This document shows, in pieces, positions 16,344 through 25,278 of a DNA stretch of 64,000 bases. The notes below the pieces were generated by a model. That model made no database searches. It was not told the origin of the DNA and was given only the letters and a program-made list of their open reading frames with translations. Within the stretch, counting starts at the first letter, position 1. Every line of letters begins with the position of its first letter. Origin of the DNA: Erwinia tasmaniensis Et1/99. GTDB taxonomy: Bacteria; Pseudomonadota; Gammaproteobacteria; Enterobacterales; Enterobacteriaceae. The position numbers and the translations under genes were made by a program. The stretch spans positions 620,001 to 684,000 of the forward strand of contig NC_010694.1 of NCBI RefSeq assembly GCF_000026185.1, in the 5' to 3' direction.

Positions 16344-17399
16344 TTAGTTGCCATCTTCCAGATCGAGGTTATAAGGCGCAAACCTGATAACCTCCTGGCC
16401 GAGTCCGAGCCAGTCATTTAACTCCTTCATACGTGCCTGCAGCGGAATGAGTTCGTTTCGTACAAACACGCGGCTGGCCTTTTCAATATCACCAAACCCG
16501 CCGGTATTGTTTGGGATTATCCCCATTAGCTGCGGCGGTACGCGATGCACGGCCAGCATGTCATCACGGCTCACGTTTTTGATATTCAGGAACTCATCTT
16601 TGGCCGCCACCTCTGACAGCGGGATGATCTGGATGCCGTCTTTCTTCCCGTTCGGGCTGTACATAAACAGGTTGCGGAAGTTGCCAGGGCCCTTTGCGCT
16701 TTTCATGGCGCTGCGGATATTGTCCACGTCCTGCTGGCTCTGCGCCGGGTCAGTCATATACATGATAAAACCCGCATGGCTGCCGTTCAGGTAATACTTG
16801 CGGCGGAACAGCGTGGCCGACTCATTAAGCAGCGCAGACGGGATGGCCGACAGGTAGCCCGGCACGCCGTAAATTTCCTGATTGATATCCGGCTCCATCA
16901 GGTGAAAGACGCTGCCCTTTGTAAACTCATACGGTTCAGTGTTAAGGCCGTAATGCGCATACCAGTAGGTGTCGAGGTCAAGCCCGCGACGCGTATATTT
17001 TGCAAGCGAGGGTTCCAGTTTCAGCGTGTTGCCGAGGCGGCTGATCCGCTTCTCCAGATAGGCATTGCCGAAAATCAGGTAATCCATCGCAAAGCGGGTA
17101 AAAGCCTGCTGGCTCAAAAGTGGGTGCGGGATAAATGTGCTCGCCAGAATATTGCATTTTACGCTTATAGGTGAGCTGTGATGCACGGCGGCGCGGAACG
17201 TGCGCGCCAGTCCGTCAACGCTTACGGGCGGCTCATACCAGCGATCATTGATAACGCACTCCACGTAATCGAGCAATTCGCGGCGGTCCAGCACCGGGAT
17301 CGGGTCGCCAAAGGTAAAAGCCTCCGACGCTGCCCCGCTGGTCATGTTATCCGGCTGCGGCACGGACTGTGTGCGCGTGCGGTTTCTGCGTTTGCTCAT
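16344..17399 (-). CDS. Q: Portal protein (gpQ)
   Basis: The protein has 351 residues, close to P2 Q (344). It belongs to the PBSX/P2 portal family, a ring at one capsid vertex through which DNA enters and leaves. Typical segments include NIKNVSRDDMLAVHRVPPQLMGI and TGGFGDIEKASRVFVRNEL. It is transcribed leftward together with P, whose stop overlaps its start. The terminator at 16309-16328 follows. Confidence 0.95.
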   Translation of the reverse strand: MSKRRNRTRTQSVPQPDNMTSGAASEAFTFGDPIPVLDRRELLDYVECVINDRWYEPPVSVDGLARTFRAAVHHSSPISVKCNILASTFIPHPLLSQQAFTRFAMDYLIFGNAYLEKRISRLGNTLKLEPSLAKYTRRGLDLDTYWYAHYGLNTEPYEFTKGSVFHLMEPDINQEIYGVPGYLSAIPSALLNESATLFRRKYYLNGSHAGFIMYMTDPAQSQQDVDNIRSAMKSAKGPGNFRNLFMYSPNGKKDGIQIIPLSEVAAKDEFLNIKNVSRDDMLAVHRVPPQLMGIIPNNTGGFGDIEKASRVFVRNELIPLQARMKELNDWLGLGQEVIRFAPYNLDLEDGN

Positions 17400-19165
17400 T
17401 AATACATCTCCACAATATTCTGCGTGTGTGCCGCCTGTCCCTGCAGCGGCTCATTTGCCAGCGCGTGCATGGTCGCCCAGGCTAAATCGCCGTGGCTGAC
17501 TTCCTCGCTGCGACTGGTTTCATAGGTCGGACGATTGCCGCTGGACGTAGTGGCCTTGCGGATAGACATAAACGACTGCGCGATGTCGAGATGGCTGGCG
17601 TCAAACTCCAGCCGCCCGGTTGCCATCGTGTCGTAGGCTTTGAGCACCAGGGCATTTTTAACCGTCGGGTTGTAAACAAACTCTTTTACCTGTGGGAAAA
17701 AGGCTTTCACGTTCTCATAGACGCCGAGACCGACGCCGGTTGAGTCGATGCCGATATAGGTCACGTTGTACTGCTGCGTAAGGGTTTTAATCGCGTCGGC
17801 CTGCGCACGGAAATCCATGCCGCGCCACTGGTGACGCTCAAGGATGCGAAACTTGCCGCCCGGCACTGCAGGCGGGGCAATGACCACGCAACCGGCGCTG
17901 TCGCCGTTCTGCGTACCCTTCGCCGGATCGTAACCAATCCAGACCTCCTTCCAGCCAAACGGGCGCAGCGCCAGCGCTTCGAAGTCGTCCCACACTTCCC
18001 AACTGTCAACCATACATTTCTGCAGCATGGCAAGCTGGAACACCGACGCGAGGTCATCCATAAACACGCACATCAGCAGGTTTTGATAGTCTTCAGGGCT
18101 GTAGCGCGTGCGCAGCTGTTCCAGGTCGAACAGGTCACAGCCACCGCGCACGGCATCCTCAACGGTGACAATCTGGCGGAACTGGCCGTCAGCACACAGG
18201 CGGCCAGCGGCAAGCGATGCGTGACTTAAATCAATATCAACGCGGTCAGCTTTTGCGCGGCCCCTGTTGAACTGCGCGCCAGACCAGAACGGATAGGCGC
18301 TGTGTGTGAGGCTGGACGGCGTGGAAAAATAGGTTTCGCGCCATTTTTTGTGCAGCGCCATGCCAGAGGCAACTTTCTGCAGTTCCTGAAATTTCGGTAT
18401 CCAGAAGTATTCGTCCAGGTACAGGTTGCCGTGATAACTCTGCGCCGTGCGGGCGTTGGTGCCGAGGAAGTACAGGCACGCGCCATTATCCAGCGTCATC
18501 GGGTCGCCTTTCAGGTCTACGTCCGCCTCGCGGGCAAACTCCACGATGTACTGCTTGAATACGTGCGCCTGCGCTTTACTGGCCGACAGGAAAATCTGGT
18601 TTCGTCCGGTGGTCAGCGCATCGATCAGCGCTTCGCGGGCAAAAAAGAACGTCGCCCCAATCTGACGCGATTTCAGCAGATTGCGGACGGCATATTTATT
18701 GCCCGCTTCCCACCACTGGCGCTGATAGCCGAACATCGTGCTGTGAAAGATATCCTGCAGTTTTTCGATCTGCGCGTCGCTGAATACGTTTTTTTTAGGC
18801 GGTTTGCGTGGGCCTGTGTTGCGGTTTTCGACATTGGGATTTAAAACCGCCTCATTGCCGCCGTTGTTAAATTTCCCGATGCGCGCATGGCGCTCTGACT
18901 GCCTGGCCAGCAGGTCGATTTCTTTGTAGTCCTTTCCTTCCTTCACCTCTTTCATGACCAGCTGACAGTAGCGCGCAGCAGTGGATAGCTGCATCTGGTC
19001 AAGCGGGCCATATGAGCCCCACTTGTCGCGCTTTTTCCAGCTGTGAACGGTTGCGGGTTTCTCTCCCAGCATTTCAGCAATGCGGGCGATGCGGTATCCC
19101 TGAAAGTAGAGCAGCAAAGCCTGTCTGCGGGGATCAAGGTCTGCGGGGGCGATTGTCGTTGTCAT
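17399..19165 (-). CDS. P: Terminase large subunit (gpP)
   Basis: The protein has 588 residues; P2 P has 590. An N-terminal helix-turn-helix (GEKPATVHSWKKRDKW) precedes an ATPase domain with a variant Walker A (LLKSRQIGATFFFAREAL, about residues 165-180) and a Walker B-like LYLDEYFW. The C-terminal nuclease part begins at IGYDPAKGTQNGDSAG with the first metal-binding Asp. It powers packaging and, with M, cuts at cos. It is co-transcribed with Q leftward from the 19166-19309 gap. Confidence 0.95.
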   Translation of the reverse strand: MTTTIAPADLDPRRQALLLYFQGYRIARIAEMLGEKPATVHSWKKRDKWGSYGPLDQMQLSTAARYCQLVMKEVKEGKDYKEIDLLARQSERHARIGKFNNGGNEAVLNPNVENRNTGPRKPPKKNVFSDAQIEKLQDIFHSTMFGYQRQWWEAGNKYAVRNLLKSRQIGATFFFAREALIDALTTGRNQIFLSASKAQAHVFKQYIVEFAREADVDLKGDPMTLDNGACLYFLGTNARTAQSYHGNLYLDEYFWIPKFQELQKVASGMALHKKWRETYFSTPSSLTHSAYPFWSGAQFNRGRAKADRVDIDLSHASLAAGRLCADGQFRQIVTVEDAVRGGCDLFDLEQLRTRYSPEDYQNLLMCVFMDDLASVFQLAMLQKCMVDSWEVWDDFEALALRPFGWKEVWIGYDPAKGTQNGDSAGCVVIAPPAVPGGKFRILERHQWRGMDFRAQADAIKTLTQQYNVTYIGIDSTGVGLGVYENVKAFFPQVKEFVYNPTVKNALVLKAYDTMATGRLEFDASHLDIAQSFMSIRKATTSSGNRPTYETSRSEEVSHGDLAWATMHALANEPLQGQAAHTQNIVEMY

Positions 19166-19211
19166 GTCCCCAAAATACGGGCCGCCCGTTTCCTTTTCCG
19201 CCGCCCGTGAT

Positions 19212-19229
19212 TGTGTGAATTACGGTACA
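19212..19229 (+). promoter_or_regulatory. Ogr/Delta activator site for the O-N-M-L operon
   Basis: TGT-GTGAATTACGGT-ACA is a perfect TGT-N12-ACA, the dyad recognised by P2 Ogr and P4 Delta at late promoters, where it is centred near -55. It is 81 bases before the O start, leaving room for a promoter. Confidence 0.75.
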
Positions 19230-19309
19230 TCCTCGCCGCGTTGTTTCAGTGCCCCTGTCGCCGCAAACATAGGGACTCACAGAGTTTTTATCTAACCGGA
19301 GCCTGGACA

Positions 19310-20173
19310 ATGGCAAAGAAAGCAAAGCGTTTCCGCATCGGGGTGGAAGGTGCCACCACGGACGGGCGCACCATCGTGCGCAGCTGGCTGGAACAGATGG
19401 CGGCCAATTACGATCCGGCCGTTTACACCGCCGTGATCAACATGGAACACATCAAGGGTTACACGCCTGACAGCGCGTTTCGCCGTTTTGGTGTGGTCGA
19501 TGCGCTGGACACTGAAGAAATCAGCGACGGCCTGCTTAAGGGTAAGCTGGGCCTGTACGCGGTGATCAACCCGACGGATGAGCTGGTTACGATGACCGGC
19601 AACATGCAGAAGCTTTTTACCTCGATGGAGATTCGCCCGGAGTTCGCCGACACCGGCGAGGCGTATCTGATCGGCCTGGCCGTTACCGACGATCCGGCCA
19701 GCCTAGGAACCGAAATACTGCAGTTCAGCGCCAGTGCAGGTGCTAACCCGCTGGCAAACCGCAAGCAGCACCCTAACAACCTGTTTACCGCTGCCACCGA
19801 AACCGTGATCGAGTTTGAGGACGTGGCCGACGATAAGCCGTCCCTATTCAGCCGGGTTTCCGCGCTTTTCAGCAACAAGCAGAAATCTGATGACGCCCGT
19901 TTCGGTGACGTTCACAAGGCCGTCGAACTGGTCGCTACCGAGCAGCAGGAATTCAGTCAGCGCATCGAAACCGCCCTGAGCGAGCAGGCCAGCAGCCTGC
20001 AGGCGCAGTTTACTGAGGGGCTGAGCGCGGAAGTCGCAGCCCGTGAGCAGCTGCAGGCGGATTTCAGCCAGCTGCAGGAGCGGTTGAGCCGTGAAGACGG
20101 GCGCCAGGACTTCCGCCCGCGCACGCCCGGTAATGGCAGCGGCAACAGCCAGGACGTGCGCACCGACTGCTGA
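19310..20173 (+). CDS. O: Capsid scaffold and maturation protease (gpO)
   Basis: The protein has 287 residues from the ATG at 19310 (the frame extends further up without a ribosome site); P2 O has 284. The serine protease triad known from P2 O aligns with Asp18 (TTDGRT), His47 (NMEHIKGY) and Ser105 (LFTSMEIRPE). The C-terminal part (EQQEFSQRIETALSEQASSLQ) is the helical scaffold domain. O shapes the procapsid and cleaves O, N and Q. It is first in the rightward capsid operon. Confidence 0.95.
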   Translation: MAKKAKRFRIGVEGATTDGRTIVRSWLEQMAANYDPAVYTAVINMEHIKGYTPDSAFRRFGVVDALDTEEISDGLLKGKLGLYAVINPTDELVTMTGNMQKLFTSMEIRPEFADTGEAYLIGLAVTDDPASLGTEILQFSASAGANPLANRKQHPNNLFTAATETVIEFEDVADDKPSLFSRVSALFSNKQKSDDARFGDVHKAVELVATEQQEFSQRIETALSEQASSLQAQFTEGLSAEVAAREQLQADFSQLQERLSREDGRQDFRPRTPGNGSGNSQDVRTDC

Positions 20174-20216
20174 TGCAGTTGCGGCAAACCCCATTAACGA
20201 ACAGAGAACACAAACA

Positions 20217-21386
20217 ATGAAAAACAATACCCGTTTTAAGTTAAACGCCTATATGTCGGTACTGGCGGAAATCAACAAAATCAACCTGTCGGCCCTTAAC
20301 AGCAAATTTACTGTTGAGTCGTCCATAGCGCAGACGCTGGAAACCAAAATCCAGGAGTCATCCGCATTCCTGCAGGCGATCAACATCACACCAGTCGATG
20401 AGCAAAGCGGCGAGCGTCTGGGGCTGGGTATCGGTCAGACCATCGCAGGCACAACCGACACCACGCAGAAAGAGCGTGAGCCAACCGACCCGACCTACAT
20501 CGATGGCGACGGCTACAAATGCACACAGACCAACTTTGACACGGCGCTGCCTTATTCAAAGCTGGACATGTGGGCGAAGTTTTCCGACTTTCAGGTACGC
20601 ATCCGTGATGTCATCGTGAAGCGCCAGGCACTGGACCGCATCATGATCGGCTTTAACGGCCTCAAGCGTGAGAAAACCTCAAACCGGGTACAGAACCCGC
20701 TGCTGCAGGACGTAAATATCGGCTGGCTGGAAAAAATCCGCCAGGAGAAACCTTCGCAAGTAATCAGCCAGCGAATCGACAACAGCGGCAAGGTTGTCGC
20801 CGGTAACATCACCATTGGCAAAGGGGGCGTATTTAATAACCTTGATGCCGTAGTGATGGGGGCTGTGTCTGAAAAAATCGCCGTGCAGTATCAGGATGAC
20901 ACTGAGCTAGTTGTGATCTGTGGCCGCCAGCTGCTGGCCGATAAATATTTCCCGATCGTCAACAAAGACCAGCCCAACACCGAAGCGCTGGCCGCTGACT
21001 TGATTATTAGCCAGAAGCGTATCGGCGGCCTGCCTGCGGTGCGTGCGTCGTTCTTTCCGGCAGATGCGTTGCTGATTACGCGCCTCGATAACCTGTCCAT
21101 TTACTGGCAGGAAGAAACGCGCCGCCGCTCCATCATCGACAACCCGAAACGGGATCGCATTGAAAACTTTGAGTCGGTCAACGAGGCGTATGTGGTTGAA
21201 GACTACGACTGCACCTGCCTGATTGAAAACATTGAAATGCTTGATCAGGAGCCAGAACCGGAAGCGGGACAGATGAGCGACGCCGAAATCGCGCGCATTG
21301 CCTCTGTTGCGGCAAGCGTCGTCAAGGCTATGAGCGAATCCGGCACGCCCCATGCGCAGGCTGGCACCGACACCGCAGGAGAATAA
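20217..21386 (+). CDS. N: Major capsid precursor protein (gpN)
   Basis: The protein has 389 residues, starting at ATG 20217 (MKNNTRFKLNAYMSVLAEIN), slightly longer than P2 N (357) owing to a C-terminal tail rich in Pro, Glu and Ala (EPEPEAGQMSD onward). It is an HK97-fold capsid protein; the N-terminal ~30 residues are probably removed by O, as in P2. GLKREKTSNR and GRQLLADKYF are typical stretches. It lies between O and M. Confidence 0.95.
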   Translation: MKNNTRFKLNAYMSVLAEINKINLSALNSKFTVESSIAQTLETKIQESSAFLQAINITPVDEQSGERLGLGIGQTIAGTTDTTQKEREPTDPTYIDGDGYKCTQTNFDTALPYSKLDMWAKFSDFQVRIRDVIVKRQALDRIMIGFNGLKREKTSNRVQNPLLQDVNIGWLEKIRQEKPSQVISQRIDNSGKVVAGNITIGKGGVFNNLDAVVMGAVSEKIAVQYQDDTELVVICGRQLLADKYFPIVNKDQPNTEALAADLIISQKRIGGLPAVRASFFPADALLITRLDNLSIYWQEETRRRSIIDNPKRDRIENFESVNEAYVVEDYDCTCLIENIEMLDQEPEPEAGQMSDAEIARIASVAASVVKAMSESGTPHAQAGTDTAGE

Positions 21387-21389
21387 ACC

Positions 21390-22031
21390 GTGACCAATCC
21401 TTTCCGCGCGCACACGCGCTTTATCCAGGCACAGGAGGCCGCCCAAAGGGGCAGCAATAGCCGACATGCGAAAGGCTATGACCTGATGCTGTTGCAGCTC
21501 AACGAAGACCGCCGCCGCCTCAAGGGCATTCAGTCCAATGTCAACAAAGCGCAGGTAAAGATTGAGGTACTGCCGAAGTATGCCGCCTGGGTAGAGGGCG
21601 TGCTGAGCGTCGACGGGGCGCAGCAGGATGACGTGATCATGTACGTCATGCTGTGGCGTATCGATGCCGGTGATTATGCCGGTGCGCTGACGATTGGCCG
21701 CCATGCCCTTAAGCATGGCTGGGTGATGCCGATCGGCAAGCGCACCACATCTACGGTGCTCGCCGAGGAAATGGCTGACGCCGCAAAGGCCGCCATTCTG
21801 GCCGAAACCCCGTTTGATGCTGATTTGTTACTGCAGACGCTGGAATCTGTTGACGGGGAAGACATGCCGGATCAGTCCCGCGCGCGCCTGCACAAATCCA
21901 TTGGCTGGGCGCAAACCGGAAACAGCCCGGTGTCCGCACTGAATCATCTTAAGCAGGCCCTGCAGTTGGACGAAAGGTGCGGGGTGAAAAAAGACATTGA
22001 GCAGCTGGAGCGGAAACTCCGCAACAGCTGA
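21390..22031 (+). CDS. M: Terminase small (endonuclease) subunit (gpM)
   Basis: The protein has 213 residues from the GTG at 21390, within the usual range for P2 M (247) and 186 homologues. It works with P to cut at cos. Segments such as MTNPFRAHTRFIQAQEAAQ and YAGALTIGRHALKHGW are typical of the family. It starts 4 bases after N. Confidence 0.92.
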   Translation: MTNPFRAHTRFIQAQEAAQRGSNSRHAKGYDLMLLQLNEDRRRLKGIQSNVNKAQVKIEVLPKYAAWVEGVLSVDGAQQDDVIMYVMLWRIDAGDYAGALTIGRHALKHGWVMPIGKRTTSTVLAEEMADAAKAAILAETPFDADLLLQTLESVDGEDMPDQSRARLHKSIGWAQTGNSPVSALNHLKQALQLDERCGVKKDIEQLERKLRNS

Positions 22032-22128
22032 TAACCGAACGTGCCCCGCGCACGGGCGGCACGGGGTGGCGAAAGGCACTGCCACATCAAAACCCCGTCC
22101 ACCGCCCACTTATTCAGGAGGAATCGGC

Positions 22129-22593
22129 ATGAAGTTTGTTGCGCCCGAACAGGCACCGGAACAGACGGAAGTCATCAAAAATACGCCGTTCTGGCCTGAT
22201 GTGGACCTGTCGGAATTTCGTAGCGTGATGCGCACTGATGGCACGGTAACGCAGCCGCGTTTAAAGCAGGTCGTACTGACGGCAATTTCCGAGGTAAACG
22301 CTGAGCTGTACGACTTCCGCAACCGTCAGCAGACGCTGGGCTATCGGGCACTGGCTGAGGTTCCGGCAGAAATGCTGGACGGCAAAAGCGTGCGTATCCG
22401 GCACTACCACACCGCCGTTTTTTGCTGGGCACGCGCCGTGCTCAATGAACGTTATCAGGACTATGACGCCACGGCGTCTGGCGTGAAGCGAGGTGAGGAG
22501 CTGGCGGAGGCCAGCGGCGATCTGTGGCGCGATGCCCGTTGGGCCGTCAGCAGGTTGCAGGATGCACCGCACTGTACGGTGGAGCTTATCTGA
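22129..22593 (+). CDS. L: Head completion protein (gpL)
   Basis: The protein has 154 residues from ATG 22129, which has a strong ribosome site (CAGGAGGAATC); the open frame begins further up but without one. It resembles P2 L (169 residues), which seals the filled head and joins it to the tail. The motif VRIRHYHTAVFCWARAVLNERYQDYDAT is typical. Its stop overlaps the start of X (TGATG). Confidence 0.92.
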   Translation: MKFVAPEQAPEQTEVIKNTPFWPDVDLSEFRSVMRTDGTVTQPRLKQVVLTAISEVNAELYDFRNRQQTLGYRALAEVPAEMLDGKSVRIRHYHTAVFCWARAVLNERYQDYDATASGVKRGEELAEASGDLWRDARWAVSRLQDAPHCTVELI

Positions 22594-22796
22594 TGAAAGT
22601 GCGTGCGCATCAGTATGACACGGTGGACGCGCTTTGCTGGCGTTATTACGGGCGCACGCAGGGGGTCACTGAGCAGGTTCTGCAGGCAAATCCGGGGCTG
22701 GCTGAGTACGGCCCATTTTTACCGCACGGGCTGCAGGTGGAACTGCCGGACATTACGGCGTCAACCACGGCGCAGACCGTCCAGCTATGGGACTGA
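22593..22796 (+). CDS. X: Tail protein X (LysM-like)
   Basis: The protein has 67 residues, identical in size to P2 X. It is a short LysM-like domain (DTVDALCWRYYGRTQGVTEQVLQANPGLAEYGPFLPHGLQVELP) thought to help the tail tip bind or fix in the structure. It overlaps L by one base and is followed by the holin. Confidence 0.92.
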   Translation: MKVRAHQYDTVDALCWRYYGRTQGVTEQVLQANPGLAEYGPFLPHGLQVELPDITASTTAQTVQLWD

Positions 22797-22799
22797 ATT

Positions 22800-23015
22800 A
22801 TGACGCTTGAACGAATCAGCGCCTTTATCACTTACTGCATCGCCGTGCTGCTTGCATGGCTGGGCGATCTGTCGCTCAAGGATGCGTCAACGGTTGGCGG
22901 AGTACTGATTGGTGTGCTGATGCTGGCTATCAACTGGTACTACAAACACCAGTCTTTCAAATTGTTACGTGGCGGCAAAATTTCGCGGGGGGAATATGAA
23001 TCCTTCAATCGTTAA
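22800..23015 (+). CDS. Phage holin
   Basis: The protein has 71 residues with two predicted membrane segments (about 8-22, FITYCIAVLLAWLG, and 31-47, VGGVLIGVLMLAINWYY) and a charged tail (KISRGEYESFNR). This is a class II-type holin common in 186-like phages and unlike P2 Y. It times lysis by depolarising the membrane, which also releases SAR endolysins. It overlaps the start of the endolysin gene by 20 bases. Confidence 0.85.
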   Translation: MTLERISAFITYCIAVLLAWLGDLSLKDASTVGGVLIGVLMLAINWYYKHQSFKLLRGGKISRGEYESFNR

Positions 23016-23505
23016 GCGCTGCCTTGTCGGGGCGGTACTGGCTATTGCCGCCACGCTGCCCGGTTTTCAGTCGCTTCATACCTCTGTTGAGGGGCTGAAG
23101 CTGATCGCCGATTACGAGGGATGCCGTCTGCAGCCTTATCAGTGCAGCGCGGGTGCGTGGACTGACGGGATCGGCAATACGTCCGGTGTGGTGCCGGGAA
23201 AAACCATCACGGAACGGCAGGCGGCGCAGGGACTTATCACCAACGTGCTGCGCGTGGAACGGCAGCTTGAAAAGTGTGTGGTGCAGCCGATGCCGCAAAA
23301 AGTCTATGACGCGGCGGTGTCGCTTGCTTTCAACGTGGGCACCGGCAACGCATGCAGCTCTACGCTAGTTACGTTGCTGAATCAGCAGCGCTGGGCTGAC
23401 GCCTGCCATCAGCTGCCGCGCTGGGTGTATGTCAAAGGTGTGTTTAATCAGGGGCTGGATAACCGCCGCGCGCGGGAAATGGCTTGGTGCTTAAAAGGAG
23501 TATAG
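22996..23505 (+). CDS. SAR endolysin (GH24 lysozyme)
   Basis: The protein has 169 residues from ATG 22996 with GGGGGGA upstream. Residues ~9-27 (CLVGAVLAIAATLPGFQSL) form a weakly hydrophobic signal-anchor-release segment. The catalytic site is Glu41 (DYEGCRL), position 50 and Thr56 (TDGIGNT). Position 50, Asp in T4 lysozyme, is Cys50, as in P1 Lyz. With Cys9 in the anchor and Cys43 next to the catalytic Glu, the set mirrors Cys13, Cys44, Cys51 of P1 Lyz, where a disulfide swap activates the enzyme after release from the membrane. Confidence 0.92.
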   Translation: MNPSIVKRCLVGAVLAIAATLPGFQSLHTSVEGLKLIADYEGCRLQPYQCSAGAWTDGIGNTSGVVPGKTITERQAAQGLITNVLRVERQLEKCVVQPMPQKVYDAAVSLAFNVGTGNACSSTLVTLLNQQRWADACHQLPRWVYVKGVFNQGLDNRRAREMAWCLKGV

Positions 23506-23514
23506 ATAAATGAA

Positions 23515-23883
23515 ATGGTTAAAAGTTACTGGCTGCCGGTTTCGGTTCTGGTGCTGCTTGTAATGGTAGATGTGATTTTTCCTGCATCTTATGCGGCTTT
23601 TCCGCTGGCGCTGATCATCTGGTTTGAGTATGCCGCATTTTCACTGGTCTGCTTTGTAGGGCTTTACTCCTGCACGCTGACGGGGAGTGACCGGCTGCAG
23701 GTACGCCATTTGCTGGGGAGGGTGTTGGAGTTGTTGGGCAGAATACCTCTCACTTGGTATCAGCGTCTCGTTATTGCCTTTGTTATGTCGCTTGCCGGAT
23801 GGAAGCTCACGGGGATGGTTTTTGTTTTTACGGTTGCCATGAGTCTGGTAATTCAAGATGAGCTTAAGGCTATGCGGGAATGA
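23515..23883 (+). CDS. Membrane protein inserted in the lysis cassette
   Basis: The protein has 122 residues with three or four predicted membrane segments (VSVLVLLVMVDVIF, FPLALIIWFEYAAFSLVCFVGLY, VIAFVMSLAGW, MVFVFTVAMSLVIQ). It lies where 186 and P2 usually go straight from lysozyme to the Rz-like gene. Its stop overlaps the i-spanin start (ATGA), so it is translated with the lysis genes. An anti-holin or regulator is plausible but not shown. It is not recognised further. Confidence 0.65.
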   Translation: MVKSYWLPVSVLVLLVMVDVIFPASYAAFPLALIIWFEYAAFSLVCFVGLYSCTLTGSDRLQVRHLLGRVLELLGRIPLTWYQRLVIAFVMSLAGWKLTGMVFVFTVAMSLVIQDELKAMRE

Positions 23884-24308
23884 ATCGTTTACTTGCGTTG
23901 GTTCTGGCGCTGGCACTTGCGGCGCTGGGCTGGCAGTCATGGCGGCTTAACAATGCCAGCCACACCATCGAGATGCAGGGCGCGGCATTGAAAAGCAAAA
24001 TGCAGGAACTGACGAAGAAAAACAGCCAGCTGATCGGCCTGTCCATTTTGACCGAAACCAACAGCCGGGAGCAGATGCGGCTCTATGCAGCGGTGGAGGA
24101 TACCGCCGCACTGCTGCGTAGCCGTCAGCGCCGGACAGAGGAGTTAAAACGTGAAAATGAGGATTTGCGCCGTTGGGCTGACACTCCTTTGCCTGCTGAC
24201 ATTATCCGGCTGCGGGAGCGTCCGGCCCTCGCCGGAGGTGCAGCTTACCGTGAGTGGCTGTCCCAGAGTGACGCAGTGCCGTCTGGAAAGGTCAGCACCG
24301 CGCAGTAA
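23880..24308 (+). CDS. lysB: i-spanin (Rz/LysB-like)
   Basis: The protein has 142 residues, with an N-terminal signal anchor (LLALVLALALAALGWQSWRL) and a long charged coiled-coil region to about residue 100 (QRRTEELKRENEDLRRW). It spans the periplasm from the inner membrane and, with the o-spanin encoded inside it, fuses or disrupts the outer membrane at lysis. P2 LysB is 141 residues. The Rz1-like gene starts within it in another frame. Confidence 0.9.
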   Translation: MNRLLALVLALALAALGWQSWRLNNASHTIEMQGAALKSKMQELTKKNSQLIGLSILTETNSREQMRLYAAVEDTAALLRSRQRRTEELKRENEDLRRWADTPLPADIIRLRERPALAGGAAYREWLSQSDAVPSGKVSTAQ

Positions 24309-24441
24309 CGGCGATCTGAATGCGGCGCTGGATGAAACCGAGGCCGCCTGGGCGGTCTGTGCTGACAAAGTGGACACGATTATTGCATGTCAGGAGCGAA
24401 ACAGTGAACAAACCGCAGTCCTTACGCAGCGCCCTGAATAA
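24151..24441 (+). CDS. lysC: o-spanin lipoprotein (Rz1/LysC-like), nested
   Basis: The protein has 96 residues, starting at GTG 24151 or ATG 24157 with GGAG about 8 bases upstream. Its signal ends in a lipobox, LSGC, with the lipidated Cys at about residue 21. The mature part is Pro-rich near the start (VRPSPEVQL) and longer than most Rz1. The gene starts inside the Rz-like gene in a different frame, the standard nested spanin arrangement. Confidence 0.88.
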   Translation: MKMRICAVGLTLLCLLTLSGCGSVRPSPEVQLTVSGCPRVTQCRLERSAPRSNGDLNAALDETEAAWAVCADKVDTIIACQERNSEQTAVLTQRPE

Positions 24442-24835
24442 AGCGGTTGCTTATGTCCGTGATAACCCGGACAAGCTGCACCTTTTCGTTGATAACGGCT
24501 CACTGGTGGCAACCGGGGCCAGCTCCATGTCATGGGAATACCGCTACACCCTGAACGTAGTGATCGAGGATTTCAGCGGAGACCAGAATCTGCTGATGGC
24601 TCCCGTGCTGCTGTGGCTCAGTGCCAGTCAGCCGGATGCCATCAACAACCCGGCTCTGCGCGAAAAACTGTTTACCTTTGAAGTGGATATTCTGCGAAAC
24701 GATGTGTGCGATATCAGCATGAGTTTGCAACTGACAGAGCGCGTGCTGGTCAGCACTGACGGTACTGTGTCGAGCGTTGAAGCGGTGCCGGAACCGAACA
24801 AACCCGAAGAAATGTGGACGGTGAAACGTGGATGA
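24404..24835 (+). CDS. R: Tail completion protein (gpR)
   Basis: The protein has 143 residues from GTG 24404 (VNKPQSLRSALNKAVAYVRDNPDKL), similar to P2 R (155). The segment LHLFVDNGSLVATGASSMSWEYRYTLNVV is close to P2 R. It is needed for tail ends and stability. It overlaps the end of the o-spanin gene, linking lysis and tail operons, and overlaps the S start by 8 bases. Confidence 0.9.
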   Translation: MNKPQSLRSALNKAVAYVRDNPDKLHLFVDNGSLVATGASSMSWEYRYTLNVVIEDFSGDQNLLMAPVLLWLSASQPDAINNPALREKLFTFEVDILRNDVCDISMSLQLTERVLVSTDGTVSSVEAVPEPNKPEEMWTVKRG

Positions 24836-25274
24836 GCTGCAGAGGGTGGATGACTGGCTGACGGCGCTGTTGGCAAATCTGGAGCCTGCCGCACGCAGCC
24901 GTATGATGCGGCAACTGGCGCAACAGCTACGCCGGACGCAGCAGCAGAACATCAGGATGCAGCGCAATCCTGACGGCAGCGGCTATGAGCCGCGCCGGGT
25001 GACAGCCCGCAGCAAAAAGGGCCGCATCAAACGTAAGATGTTTGCAAAGCTGCGTACCACAAAATACTTGAAAACCGCCGCCAGTGCGGACTCTGCCAGC
25101 GTGCAGTTTGATGGCAAAGTGCAGCGCATCGCCCGTGTTCACCATTATGGCCTGCGCGCTCGCGTCAGCCGCAAAGGCCCGGAGGTCCGCTATGCGGAGC
25201 GCCGTCTATTGGGCGTGAATGATGAAGTGGAAACCGTCACCCGTGACACCCTGCTGCGCTGGCTGGCGGGGTGA
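24828..25274 (+). CDS. S: Tail completion protein (gpS)
   Basis: The protein has 148 residues (P2 S, 150), rich in Arg/Lys (MRRQ, TARSKKGRIKRKMF), belonging to the virion-morphogenesis protein family. It ends with LRWLAG, as usual. It works with R in finishing the tail. It is followed by a gap that holds an Ogr-type site and the V gene. Confidence 0.92.
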   Translation: MDELQRVDDWLTALLANLEPAARSRMMRQLAQQLRRTQQQNIRMQRNPDGSGYEPRRVTARSKKGRIKRKMFAKLRTTKYLKTAASADSASVQFDGKVQRIARVHHYGLRARVSRKGPEVRYAERRLLGVNDEVETVTRDTLLRWLAG

Positions 25275-25278
25275 TCTT

